Assembly (NCBI GenBank): GCA_017463225.1
Contig: JAFTPO010000032.1
Span: forward strand, 1 to 55,640
Length of the DNA stretch: 55,640 bases
Source of the DNA: Lachnospiraceae bacterium
GTDB lineage: Bacteria; Bacillota; Clostridia; Lachnospirales; Lachnospiraceae
Direction of reading: 5' to 3'
Below are positions 33,589 to 40,937 of this stretch, piece after piece. The notes beneath the pieces are model-generated. The model was not told the DNA's origin and did no database searches. It worked only from the letters and a program-made list of their open reading frames with translations. The position numbers and the translations under genes were made by a program. How positions within the stretch are numbered: position 1 is the first letter of the stretch; every line of letters starts with the position of its first letter.

Positions 33589-33821
33589 GGTATAAGGTGT
33601 TGCCGGGCTGACAAGCTGACATTACAACGAGGAGGAAGATTTTCTTATGTCCAAGATTCATTAAAGAAGGGGAGCGCTGGCACGGATGCCAGCGCAGTTC
33701 CCTCCCGTGCACGGACGCACGGTAGGGAACGAGCCCCGTAATGTAAGGATATTTATACTTGGACATTAGAAAATCTCTCCGCAGTTGTACGGAAGCTGTC
33801 TGCCCGGCAACACCTTATACC
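33589..33821 (-). repeat. RTCCGT twin-hairpin element, copy D
   Basis: 233 nt, in the opposite orientation to A and B. Outer arms 33589-33608 and 33802-33821 are an exact 20-bp inverted repeat. Read on the minus strand: GATTTTCT-A-ATGTCCAAG with CTTGGACAT-A-AGAAAATC; a 30-nt spacer, as in A and B; hairpin GTTCCCT-A-CCGTGC/GCACGG-G-AGGGAAC with loop GTCCGT; hairpin GCGCTGGC/GCCAGCGC with loop ATCCGT. Only the orientation of the asymmetric boxes fixes the strand. Confidence 0.85.
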
Positions 33822-33830
33822 GAGGCACAC

Positions 33831-33862
33831 AAAAAGCCCCGGCACATATGTGCTAGGGCTTT
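33831..33862 (-). terminator. Terminator of the lipoprotein gene
   Basis: On the minus strand AAAGCCC-ta-GCACATATGTGC-cg-GGGCTTT then TT. The GCACATATGTGC centre is itself a palindrome, repeated in inverted form at 33559-33571. Confidence 0.85.
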
Positions 33863-33888
33863 CAAATCAATTTCGTTTAATGGGCTGC

Positions 33889-34575
33889 CTACTCCTGGGT
33901 TTGGATTGGCTCTGGGATGCTGGAGGCAATCATGGCTGCATCGATGCGGAGGAAGTCCCTGTCGCTGATGTAGTATGTGTCGCCTTCTACTATGATTTCT
34001 ACAGTGATTGTAACCGGGTCACAGTAGGTCATATTTAAAGTTCCATTTGTGAGAATTTCTACCATACCGTTGGAGAATTCGGTCTCGTACTGGGTTAAGG
34101 TGTAGTCGTTGTAGGTACCTGCATCTACCGCTGCATTAAAGGTGTCTACATAGGTGGAAACCTCTCCGGAGGTCTGAGCAAATAAATCCATAGGATAAAT
34201 GGTGACGTCTACCAGATAAACACTTCCGTCCTTGTAAGCCTTGGAAACAGAATAGTTGCATTTGCTGTAGATAAGTCTTGCCAGCTCTATGTAGTCCTCT
34301 CTTAGCTCAGGGGCATCGGTTAAGGTGATGCCGTAGTATGTTATGATGTTGTCTGCTAAATATTCAACGTTGGCCTGATATAAGGCATCGGCTTCGGCCT
34401 GGGTTGCACCTGAAGCAGCCATATAGTCCTCTGTTGCTCCTATGTAATTAATAGCGATTAAGCTCTTTACGTAGCTTTGGTATATCTTTTCAACGTCGGC
34501 GCCACAGCCGGATAGGGAGAAAAGCATACTAAAGCAAAGAGTAAGAATAGTAAGCTTCTTAAAAAATCTTGCCAT
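33889..34575 (-). CDS. Putative lipoprotein of unknown function
   Basis: 228 residues from the ATG at 34575. Basic start, hydrophobic segment and lipobox L-S-G-C at about residues 20-23, so it should be lipid-anchored on the outer face of the membrane. The mature part is acidic and mostly helical, rich in Y, A and T (Y-M-A-A-S-G-A-T-Q-A-E-A-D-A-L-Y), ending in a beta-rich stretch; it resembles the DUF5105-type lipoproteins only in general plan. I cannot name the family. Monocistronic. Confidence 0.75.
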   Translation of the reverse strand: MARFFKKLTILTLCFSMLFSLSGCGADVEKIYQSYVKSLIAINYIGATEDYMAASGATQAEADALYQANVEYLADNIITYYGITLTDAPELREDYIELARLIYSKCNYSVSKAYKDGSVYLVDVTIYPMDLFAQTSGEVSTYVDTFNAAVDAGTYNDYTLTQYETEFSNGMVEILTNGTLNMTYCDPVTITVEIIVEGDTYYISDRDFLRIDAAMIASSIPEPIQTQE

Positions 34576-34758
34576 AGTTTTCTGATTTAAATCCTTTCTA
34601 AAATATAAAATGTTGGTTTTCACAAGCTGTAAATATAAAATCAACAGCCGGAATGGGGATTCATTTCAAGAAAAGATTATAGCATAACCATAATTTAAAT
34701 GCGATAAAAATATGCAAAAATTCATAAACAAAAAATGACGAAACATTGCAAAAAATGA

Positions 34759-34787
34759 GTGCAATATGAGATTTCCTATGTTATAAT
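34759..34787 (+). promoter_or_regulatory. Promoter of the DivIVA-like gene
   Basis: GTGCAA (34759-34764), 17-base spacer, TATAAT (34782-34787). Confidence 0.6.
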
Positions 34788-34830
34788 AATGTGGAATTAT
34801 TGTTACTTTGAACGAAAGGGGTATTAAAGA

Positions 34831-35682
34831 ATGGATGTACAGTTTAAAACAGCTTCCTTTGGTGGTTACGACAAGAAGGCAGTAGATGCATATATAGAGG
34901 AGACACAGGCATCTCATGAGAAGGAGGTTGCAGAGCTTAAGGCTAATGTATTAAAGCTTAGCGAGACAGTTAAGAATCTTCATGCTATGAGAGAGACAAA
35001 CATCAGTGAGTCAACAGCTACTATTGAGAATTTAAAGAAGGTTAATGATGAGCTTTCTCTTGAGGTTGCACAGCTTAGAGAGAAGCTTGACACATATACA
35101 ACCAGAGATCAGGAATCAGCAGCTAGATATGAGTCTATTTCAAGAACTCTTTTAGAGGCTAGAGAGAATGCAGATACATTGGCAAGACAGACAGAGGCAG
35201 AGTGCCAGGCTCTTAGATCAAGTGTTGAGATGGAGTGCCAGCAGCTTCAGACTGAGACAGCAGCTGCATGTGAGGAGAAGCTTACAAGTACAACAGATGA
35301 GTGCGAGAAGATGCATGCTGAGACAGTTGCTCTTTGCGAGAAGATGAAGGCTGAGACAACAAGCGCATGTCAGGAGAGAAGAGACAGCACTTATGCAAAT
35401 TGTGACGACTTAAAGAGAAGAACTGAGGAAGAGGTTACTGCTTTAAGAGCTAATGCAGAGTACGAGGTTAGAGCTATGAAGACTCAGGCTGAGGCAGAGT
35501 GCGAGGAGCTTCGTACACAGGCTAGAACAGAGGCTTACACAACCAGAATGAATGTAAAGCGTGAGTGTGAGAGTGTAAGTGATTATATGGCACAGCTTAA
35601 GTTAGCATTAGATAATGTAGTTCAGGCTGTGGGTGACGCTAAGGAAGTAACAGACATAGCATTTCCAGAGCTTAACTCTTAG
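34831..35682 (+). CDS. DivIVA-domain coiled-coil protein with cysteine hendecads
   Basis: 283 residues. The N terminus (F-K-T-A-S-F-G-G-Y-D-K-K-A-V-D-A-Y-I) is the membrane-curvature-binding DivIVA/GpsB domain. The rest is one long coiled coil. Cysteines fall at 125, 136, 147, 158, 169, 180, 191, 224 and 246, every one on an exact 11-residue register (202 and 213 are V, 235 is A). This is a hendecad coiled coil with one cysteine per repeat. DivIVA-type proteins mark poles and septa and recruit other proteins. The cysteines might bind metal, be acylated or cross-link. It is monocistronic, with mreB 2 kb downstream. Confidence 0.88.
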   Translation: MDVQFKTASFGGYDKKAVDAYIEETQASHEKEVAELKANVLKLSETVKNLHAMRETNISESTATIENLKKVNDELSLEVAQLREKLDTYTTRDQESAARYESISRTLLEARENADTLARQTEAECQALRSSVEMECQQLQTETAAACEEKLTSTTDECEKMHAETVALCEKMKAETTSACQERRDSTYANCDDLKRRTEEEVTALRANAEYEVRAMKTQAEAECEELRTQARTEAYTTRMNVKRECESVSDYMAQLKLALDNVVQAVGDAKEVTDIAFPELNS

Positions 35683-35712
35683 TTAGATTTCTGTTAGATT
35701 AACAATATGAAT

Positions 35713-35745
35713 GGCTGTTGCATAACCTGCAACAGCCCTTTGTAT
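35713..35745 (+). terminator. Terminator of the DivIVA-like gene
   Basis: GGCTGTTGC (35713-35721) pairs exactly with GCAACAGCC (35729-35737), followed by CTTTGTATT. Confidence 0.8.
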
Positions 35746-35801
35746 TACAAACAGTCCATGTGAAGAATGGGATAATAAATGTGTAGATGGGAGGAATACT
35801 G

Positions 35802-37598
35802 ATGGTATTAGAAAACAAATATCTTAGAAAAGCTATTCAGAAGGCCGGTTATGTAGTTATCGTTAAAACCTGCCATATTAATGAGAGAAAAAGTCAGTTG
35901 GAATATATATCCCCCAATGCACCTATGCTGGGGATGAATGTGGAGATGCTGAATAAGGGCATGAAGCTTTCGGAGGATTACATACATCCACAGGACAGAG
36001 AAAAGGTTATCACCACCATTATTAACGCAGTACATAACAATGTGGAGGACTATGTTCACGAGTATAGAATGGTAGGAGATGATGGAAAGCTATATTATGT
36101 GACTAACGAGATTTCCGTGTCTGACGTTACAGATGAGTTTTTCAAGGTTGAGTTTTATATCAGGGACATAACAGATATAAGAGCTCAGAAGAAGGTTACA
36201 TCAGAGGTTAAAAAGCAGGTTAAAGCATATGACAAAAAGCTGGAGGCTCCGGCTAGTGCTTCTAAGGAAAGACTGGATGAACTTATAACTGATGACAAGG
36301 TTAAGCTTATGATGGATACATTTACAAAGCTTACAGGACTTTATTCAGTATTTGTTGATATTGATGGAAGAGTGGTATTTCCACCTACAGGCCCGGCTAC
36401 TAATTTGGGAGACTTCTATGATTTGTTTGAGAAGCCGGCATATAAGGAGTATTACAAGCATATTAAGCAGACAGTTTTAGAAAATGATGCTCCAACTATT
36501 TTAGACAGAGAAGAGGGCGGTATAGGTAAGATATCTGCCGCTCCAATAAAGGTTGGAAATGATTTAAAGGGAATATGGATGGTTGGCTCATATACCAAGG
36601 AAGAGACAGAGAAGCTTAGAAAGGTATATGACAGTCATTGGGAGATTGCCAGTATGATATCTGAGGATCTCAGAATGACCATTGCCATAGATGTTGAGTC
36701 CGCCAAGTCTAAGGGCGCAGGCAAAAAGCTTTTAGAGGAGCTGACAAGACAGAGTATAGTAAGCGATGCTATGGGTAAAATTAATAGTAAGCTTATCGAT
36801 ACTGTAGACCAGGTTATAGAGGAAACACTTCGTAACGTGGGAATAAATATGGGAATTGATAAAGCAGGACTTTATACTATAGATTCTGTCACTAAAAAAT
36901 ATGTATTGAGAAGCTATTGGAATGCCAGTGGAGAAACTCCAAATGATGACATTCTTAATATCCTTCCTGATAGAATGTATGTGGTTGAGAACTACATTGA
37001 GCAGGGAGATGGAAGCTTTATAGTGGATAATTCCAATATAACAGAGAACACCAAGCTTACTCTTATGAGATATGGAGTTAAGGCGGTTATAGCATATCCA
37101 ATATTTTTAGGTGATAAGCAGTATGGAATTCTGTTTTTAGCCGAGGCAGGTGGAGAGAGAGTTTGGACAGGCGATGAGCTTAGATTTGTTAGTAACATCG
37201 CTGTAGTTGTTCAAAATATGCTTGAAAATGCAATCGGCGATGACAATATAAGAAATGTGAATAAACATTTGATAGAGACATACAATAACTTTAATGTGGG
37301 TATATTTGTAAGAGACACTTATTCCGGACAGGTATTATTCTCAAATAAAAAGATGAATGAGCTTATGGGATATGACTTTACCGGACATGATAGTAGAGAG
37401 CTTATTACAGATTTGCATGATAAGTATGATAATCTTGATGGTGTTAGAAAACCGTTTATAACCAAGGATAGGGTTGTGAATTGGAGAAGATATATTCAGA
37501 AGCTGGATGACATTATGGATATTGTGGAAATACAGATAGAGTGGACTTCCGGAGAGGCGGCTTCACTTATTATCTTGAGAAAAGCTAAGGATTTATAA
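35802..37598 (+). CDS. PAS-PocR-GAF-PAS sensor without an output domain
   Basis: 598 residues from the ATG at 35802 (GGAGG eight bases upstream). In order: PAS with PAC-like end (about 10-130), a PocR ligand-sensing domain (about 165-310; M-D-T-F-T-K-L-T-G-L-Y-S-V-F-V-D), a GAF domain (about 325-480), and a C-terminal PAS (about 490-595; N-V-G-I-F-V-R-D). No kinase, GGDEF, EAL, HTH or methyl-accepting region is present and there is no membrane helix. It may signal by protein contact. Its gene precedes mreB by 39 bases, so the two are probably co-transcribed. Confidence 0.78.
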   Translation: MVLENKYLRKAIQKAGYVVIVKTCHINERKSQLEYISPNAPMLGMNVEMLNKGMKLSEDYIHPQDREKVITTIINAVHNNVEDYVHEYRMVGDDGKLYYVTNEISVSDVTDEFFKVEFYIRDITDIRAQKKVTSEVKKQVKAYDKKLEAPASASKERLDELITDDKVKLMMDTFTKLTGLYSVFVDIDGRVVFPPTGPATNLGDFYDLFEKPAYKEYYKHIKQTVLENDAPTILDREEGGIGKISAAPIKVGNDLKGIWMVGSYTKEETEKLRKVYDSHWEIASMISEDLRMTIAIDVESAKSKGAGKKLLEELTRQSIVSDAMGKINSKLIDTVDQVIEETLRNVGINMGIDKAGLYTIDSVTKKYVLRSYWNASGETPNDDILNILPDRMYVVENYIEQGDGSFIVDNSNITENTKLTLMRYGVKAVIAYPIFLGDKQYGILFLAEAGGERVWTGDELRFVSNIAVVVQNMLENAIGDDNIRNVNKHLIETYNNFNVGIFVRDTYSGQVLFSNKKMNELMGYDFTGHDSRELITDLHDKYDNLDGVRKPFITKDRVVNWRRYIQKLDDIMDIVEIQIEWTSGEAASLIILRKAKDL

Positions 37599-37637
37599 AT
37601 TAATGACGATATATTAGGTAGCGGGAAAGGAGCTATT

Positions 37638-38627
37638 ATGGCAAGTTCAGATATAGGAATTGATTTGGGAACAGCCAGTATTTTAGTGTATGTTAAGGGA
37701 AAGGGCGTTGTTTTAAACGAGCCTTCCGTTGTGGCATATGATAGAGATACTAACCGTATTAAAGCGATAGGAGAGGAAGCCAGACTTATGCTTGGCCGTA
37801 CTCCTGGTAATATAGTGGCTATCAGACCACTTAGACAGGGTGTAATCTCTGACTATACTATTACAGAGAAGATGCTTAAGTACTTCATCCAGAAGGCGGT
37901 GGGTAAGAATTTCTTCGGTAGAAGACCTCGTATCAGCGTTTGTGTACCTTCAGGTGTTACAGAGGTTGAGAAGAAGGCAGTTGAGGATGCTACCTACCAG
38001 GCAGGAGCAAGGGATGTTTATATTATCGAGGAGCCTGTGGCAGCAGCTCTTGGAGCTGGTATAGACATATCAAGACCTTGTGGAAATATGATAGTAGATA
38101 TAGGTGGCGGTACCACTGATATAGCAGTTATATCACTTGAGGGTACAGTTGTTAGTAGCTCTATAAAGGTAGCAGGAGATGACTTTGATGATGCAATCGT
38201 CAAGTTTATGCGTAAAAGATATAATCTTTTAATCGGTGAGAGAACTGCCGAGGAAATTAAGATTAAGATAGGCACATGCTACAAGAGACCGGAAAACATT
38301 ACTATGGATATAAGAGGACGTAACCTAGTAACAGGACTTCCTAAGACAGTTACCATCTCATCAGATGAGACTGAGGAAGCACTTAGAGAGGTTACAGCTC
38401 AGATTGTAGATGCAGTTCATTCAGTTCTTGAAAAGACTCCACCAGAGCTTGCAGCGGACATTGCAGATAGAGGAATTGTCCTTACAGGTGGAGGAGCTCT
38501 GCTCCATGGATTAGAGGATCTAATCGAGGAGAATACCGGCATTACCACTATGACAGCGGAGCAGCCACTTACAGCTGTAGCTATCGGAACTGGTAAGTAT
38601 ATTGAGTTTTTAAGCGACAAGAATTAA
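37638..38627 (+). CDS. mreB: MreB/Mbl-type rod-shape protein
   Basis: 329 residues of the actin fold. Phosphate-1 motif D-I-G-I-D-L-G-T-A, phosphate-2 D-I-G-G-G-T-T-D-I-A-V-I, and adenosine motif L-T-G-G-G-A-L-L. It polymerises under the membrane and guides side-wall peptidoglycan synthesis. Position just before two flagellar rod/hook genes matches mbl-flhO-flhP of Bacillus and other Firmicutes, so it is more likely the Mbl paralogue. AAAGGAG precedes the ATG; the next gene starts 13 bases after the stop. Confidence 0.94.
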   Translation: MASSDIGIDLGTASILVYVKGKGVVLNEPSVVAYDRDTNRIKAIGEEARLMLGRTPGNIVAIRPLRQGVISDYTITEKMLKYFIQKAVGKNFFGRRPRISVCVPSGVTEVEKKAVEDATYQAGARDVYIIEEPVAAALGAGIDISRPCGNMIVDIGGGTTDIAVISLEGTVVSSSIKVAGDDFDDAIVKFMRKRYNLLIGERTAEEIKIKIGTCYKRPENITMDIRGRNLVTGLPKTVTISSDETEEALREVTAQIVDAVHSVLEKTPPELAADIADRGIVLTGGGALLHGLEDLIEENTGITTMTAEQPLTAVAIGTGKYIEFLSDKN

Positions 38628-38640
38628 AGGAGACGTTAGG

Positions 38641-39426
38641 ATGGTAAGAGGACTTTATACGGCGTGGACAGGTCTTCGCAACGAAGAGAAGCGTATGGAT
38701 GTCATCACCAACAATATGGCTAATGCCAACACCACAGGATACAAGAAGGTGGAGGCCACATCTCAGTCCTTTGACAGTCAGTTGGCTGTTAAGATTAATG
38801 ATAGGATTGAGGGACCGGACCTTATAAGAAGTGTTGGAGATGTGACACTTGGTGTTAAGATTGGTGAGACCTATTACGATATGTCCCAGGGCGGATTTAG
38901 ACAGACAGAGGATTTATACAACTTTGCTCTGGCTGGACGTGGATTTTTTACCATCAGCACAACAGACAAGAGTGGAAATACTCATACCAGATATACTCGT
39001 GATGGAGATTTCACTGTGACCAAGGATGGTTTTCTTGTAACTAAGGATGGAGACAGAGTGCTGGGAGAGGGTGGCAATCCAATCCAGATTCCAGGAGCTG
39101 ACACAGCTAAGATAAGTGTCAATACATTAGGAGAGATATATGTGGATAACACATACATTTCTACTTTACAGATAGTAGATTTCGATAATTATGAGGCTTT
39201 ATCCAGCTATGGAGAGAATATGTATGAGCCTGTAGAGGGTGCCAATATTATCGAGGCAGATGCTACAGTTAACCAGGGATATCTTGAGATGTCCAATGTA
39301 AATATGGTTACAGAAATGGTTGATATGATAGCAGTTACAAGAGCCTATGAGACTAATCAGAAGATGGTTCAGAGCATCGACCAGATACTTGAGAAGACCG
39401 TTAATGAGATAGGTCGAGTTGGTTAA
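38641..39426 (+). CDS. flgF: Flagellar rod/hook-basal-body protein, FlgF/FlhO type
   Basis: 261 residues. N-terminal rod motif (L-Y-T-A-W-T-G-L-R-N-E-E-K-R-M-D-V-I-T-N-N-M-A-N-A-N-T-T-G-Y-K-K), internal G-R-G-F-F-T-I with R-Y-T-R-D-G-D-F, and C-terminal T-E-M-V-D-M-I-A-V-T-R-A-Y-E-T-N-Q-K-M-V. These axial proteins polymerise into the rod or distal hook after export. It is translationally close to mreB and to the next FlgG-type gene. FlgF and FlhO names both fit. Confidence 0.9.
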   Translation: MVRGLYTAWTGLRNEEKRMDVITNNMANANTTGYKKVEATSQSFDSQLAVKINDRIEGPDLIRSVGDVTLGVKIGETYYDMSQGGFRQTEDLYNFALAGRGFFTISTTDKSGNTHTRYTRDGDFTVTKDGFLVTKDGDRVLGEGGNPIQIPGADTAKISVNTLGEIYVDNTYISTLQIVDFDNYEALSSYGENMYEPVEGANIIEADATVNQGYLEMSNVNMVTEMVDMIAVTRAYETNQKMVQSIDQILEKTVNEIGRVG

Positions 39427-39445
39427 TAACAGGAGGGAATAGCTT

Positions 39446-40273
39446 ATGATGCGTTCACTTTGGACTGCGGCTTCAGGTATGAGAGCCCAGCAGTTAAATG
39501 TAGATACTATAGCAAACAACATATCAAATGTTAATACAACAGCATACAAATCACAGGAGGCAAGCTTTAAAACCTTGCTATATCAGAACCTTCAGTCAAA
39601 GTCAACAAACAATGTTGGCGATGAGAAGCCGGTTCCGGCAGAGGTAGGACTTGGTACCAGACTTTCAGCCATTACCAGTCAGTTTGATCAGGGTAATCTG
39701 AATGCCAGCACCAGACCATTTGATGTTGCCATAGAGGGCGATGGCTTCTTCCAGATTAGAAATGCGTCAGGAGAGTTGCTTTACACCAGAGATGGTACAC
39801 TTAATGTTTCCCCTGTTGAAGGTGGAAACTTACTTTGTACAGCAGATGGATGTCCTGTATTAGACCAGTATGGCAATGATATCATATTGCCGGAGAGATA
39901 CAATGCTTCAGATGTGGAGATTGATAAGAATGGTTACATAGGATTTCCTGGTCCGGATGGCAATTTCCAGCCATTACAGGAGAATGGATATTTAGTAAAG
40001 TTTGGATTATACCAGTTTAATAATCCTGCAGGTCTTTCCAAGGAGGGAAGCAATTCCTTTGCAGTAACACCTGCTTCAGGTGAGGCTATGGCAGAGTTTG
40101 GAAATCCAAATCTAGAGCCTAGTATGACTCATCAGTACTATACTGAGGGTTCTAATGTAGATGTAGCCAATGAGATGGTAAATCTTATCGTTGCTCAGAG
40201 AGCCTACGAGATGAATTCGAAGGCTATTCAGGCATCAGATGAGATGATGCAGCAGGCTAACAACCTGAGATAA
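39446..40273 (+). CDS. flgG: Flagellar distal rod protein, FlgG/FlhP type
   Basis: 275 residues. M-R-S-L-W-T-A-A-S-G-M-x-A-Q-Q-L-N-V-D-T-I-A-N-N-I-S-N-V-N-T-T-x-Y-K start, the G-D-G-F-F-Q-I and Y-T-R-D-G-T-L-N motifs, and V-A-N-E-M-V-N-L-I-V-A-Q-R-A-Y-E-M-N-S-K near the end. It forms the distal rod crossing the wall. AGGAGGG precedes the ATG. The last codons and stop (40259-40273) form the left arm of an inverted repeat, which is unusual for coding DNA. Confidence 0.93.
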   Translation: MMRSLWTAASGMRAQQLNVDTIANNISNVNTTAYKSQEASFKTLLYQNLQSKSTNNVGDEKPVPAEVGLGTRLSAITSQFDQGNLNASTRPFDVAIEGDGFFQIRNASGELLYTRDGTLNVSPVEGGNLLCTADGCPVLDQYGNDIILPERYNASDVEIDKNGYIGFPGPDGNFQPLQENGYLVKFGLYQFNNPAGLSKEGSNSFAVTPASGEAMAEFGNPNLEPSMTHQYYTEGSNVDVANEMVNLIVAQRAYEMNSKAIQASDEMMQQANNLR

Positions 40274-40436
40274 CTGAGACACGCGCGCAGCATATACACA
40301 AGTGGCTTGGCAAGCTTGCTTGCAACAAGCTAATTGTGTATATGCTGGCATGTGGCGAAGCCACACACCGACTCGCAGCGAAGCGAAGAGGAGGTGCGCG
40401 TGAGGTATTAGATTCGCTCACTTATCTGAGGTTGTT
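40259..40436. repeat. Structured element G; left arm inside the flgG stop region
   Basis: Outer arms 40259-40273 and 40422-40436 are an inverted repeat with one G-G mismatch; the left arm is the last four codons and stop of flgG. Next CACGCGC/GCGCGTG (40280-40286, 40396-40402). Then a perfect 13-bp stem AGCATATACACAA/TTGTGTATATGCT (40289-40301, 40334-40346) with GCTTG/CAAGC inside, TGTGGC-gaa-GCCACA (40351-40365), and CACC-ga-CTC...GAG-ga-GGTG. The result is a multi-branch fold. It lies between two same-strand flagellar genes, with no T-run. Confidence 0.8.
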
Positions 40437-40462
40437 AAGATACACATAGGAAGGTGATCTTA

Positions 40463-40825
40463 GTGACGATTAACGGAATATCAGGAACCGACTACACCAA
40501 TATCATAAATCAGACAGCTACCAGCGGATTAGAGAGTACATTAGGAACTATAGATAGCTCTAAAGCCACTGATGACGAGATGCTTAAAGCCTGTAAGGAG
40601 TTTGAACAGTATATGATTGAACAGGTTTACAAGGCTATGGAGAAAACCGTTATAAAGGCTGATGAAGAGGAGAACGAATACGAGAACTACTTCGGAGATA
40701 TGAAGGTTCAGCAGTATGCTAAAAGTGTTGTGGACCAGGGTGGTATCGGTTTAGCACAGCAGCTATATGAGGCTATGAAGAGGAATTCAGGCCCAACCAG
40801 CTTGATAGAAACTACTACAGAGTAG
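40463..40825 (+). CDS. flgJ: FlgJ-type rod-binding protein
   Basis: 120 residues from GTG 40463 (AGGAAGG 8 bases upstream); an earlier in-frame GTG at 40454 overlaps that site. Rod-binding domain: L-K-A-C-K-E-F-E-Q-Y-M-I-E-Q-V-Y-K-A-M, then Y-F-G-D-M-K-V-Q-Q-Y-A-K-S-V-V-D-Q-G-G-I-G-L-A-Q-Q-L-Y. It matches the N-terminal half of FlgJ, which caps the growing rod; the muramidase half is absent, as in many Firmicutes. Separated from flgG by element G. Confidence 0.88.
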   Translation: MTINGISGTDYTNIINQTATSGLESTLGTIDSSKATDDEMLKACKEFEQYMIEQVYKAMEKTVIKADEEENEYENYFGDMKVQQYAKSVVDQGGIGLAQQLYEAMKRNSGPTSLIETTTE

Positions 40826-40868
40826 TTTGGAAGCTATAGCAAAATGAAGATAAGTTATGTTATAATAT

Positions 40869-40900
40869 ATGAGGCTACTGTATGGTAGCCTCATTGTATT
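40869..40900 (+). terminator. Terminator after flgJ
   Basis: ATGAGGCTAC (40869-40878) is the exact inverse of GTAGCCTCAT (40885-40894), followed by TGTATTTG. Confidence 0.8.
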
Positions 40901-40937
40901 TGAGTAGTAATTGAAAGCCTAAGGGCTGTGGGAGTAT

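Noticed and set aside
20513-33821. Twin-hairpin elements as retron, diversity-generating or group II intron RNAs
   Set aside because: No reverse transcriptase is encoded anywhere in the window, and the fold lacks the group II domain V or retron msr/msd plan.
33361-34038. Several open frames of 60-77 codons on both strands in the glmS-lipoprotein gap and over the lipoprotein 3' end
   Set aside because: Most lie inside or across elements B and D, one overlaps the end of the lipoprotein gene; they lack ribosome sites and are explained by GC-rich paired arms and the antisense of a real gene.
40259-40436. Element G as a short CRISPR array
   Set aside because: The paired segments are inverted, not direct repeats, with no regular spacers and no cas genes nearby.
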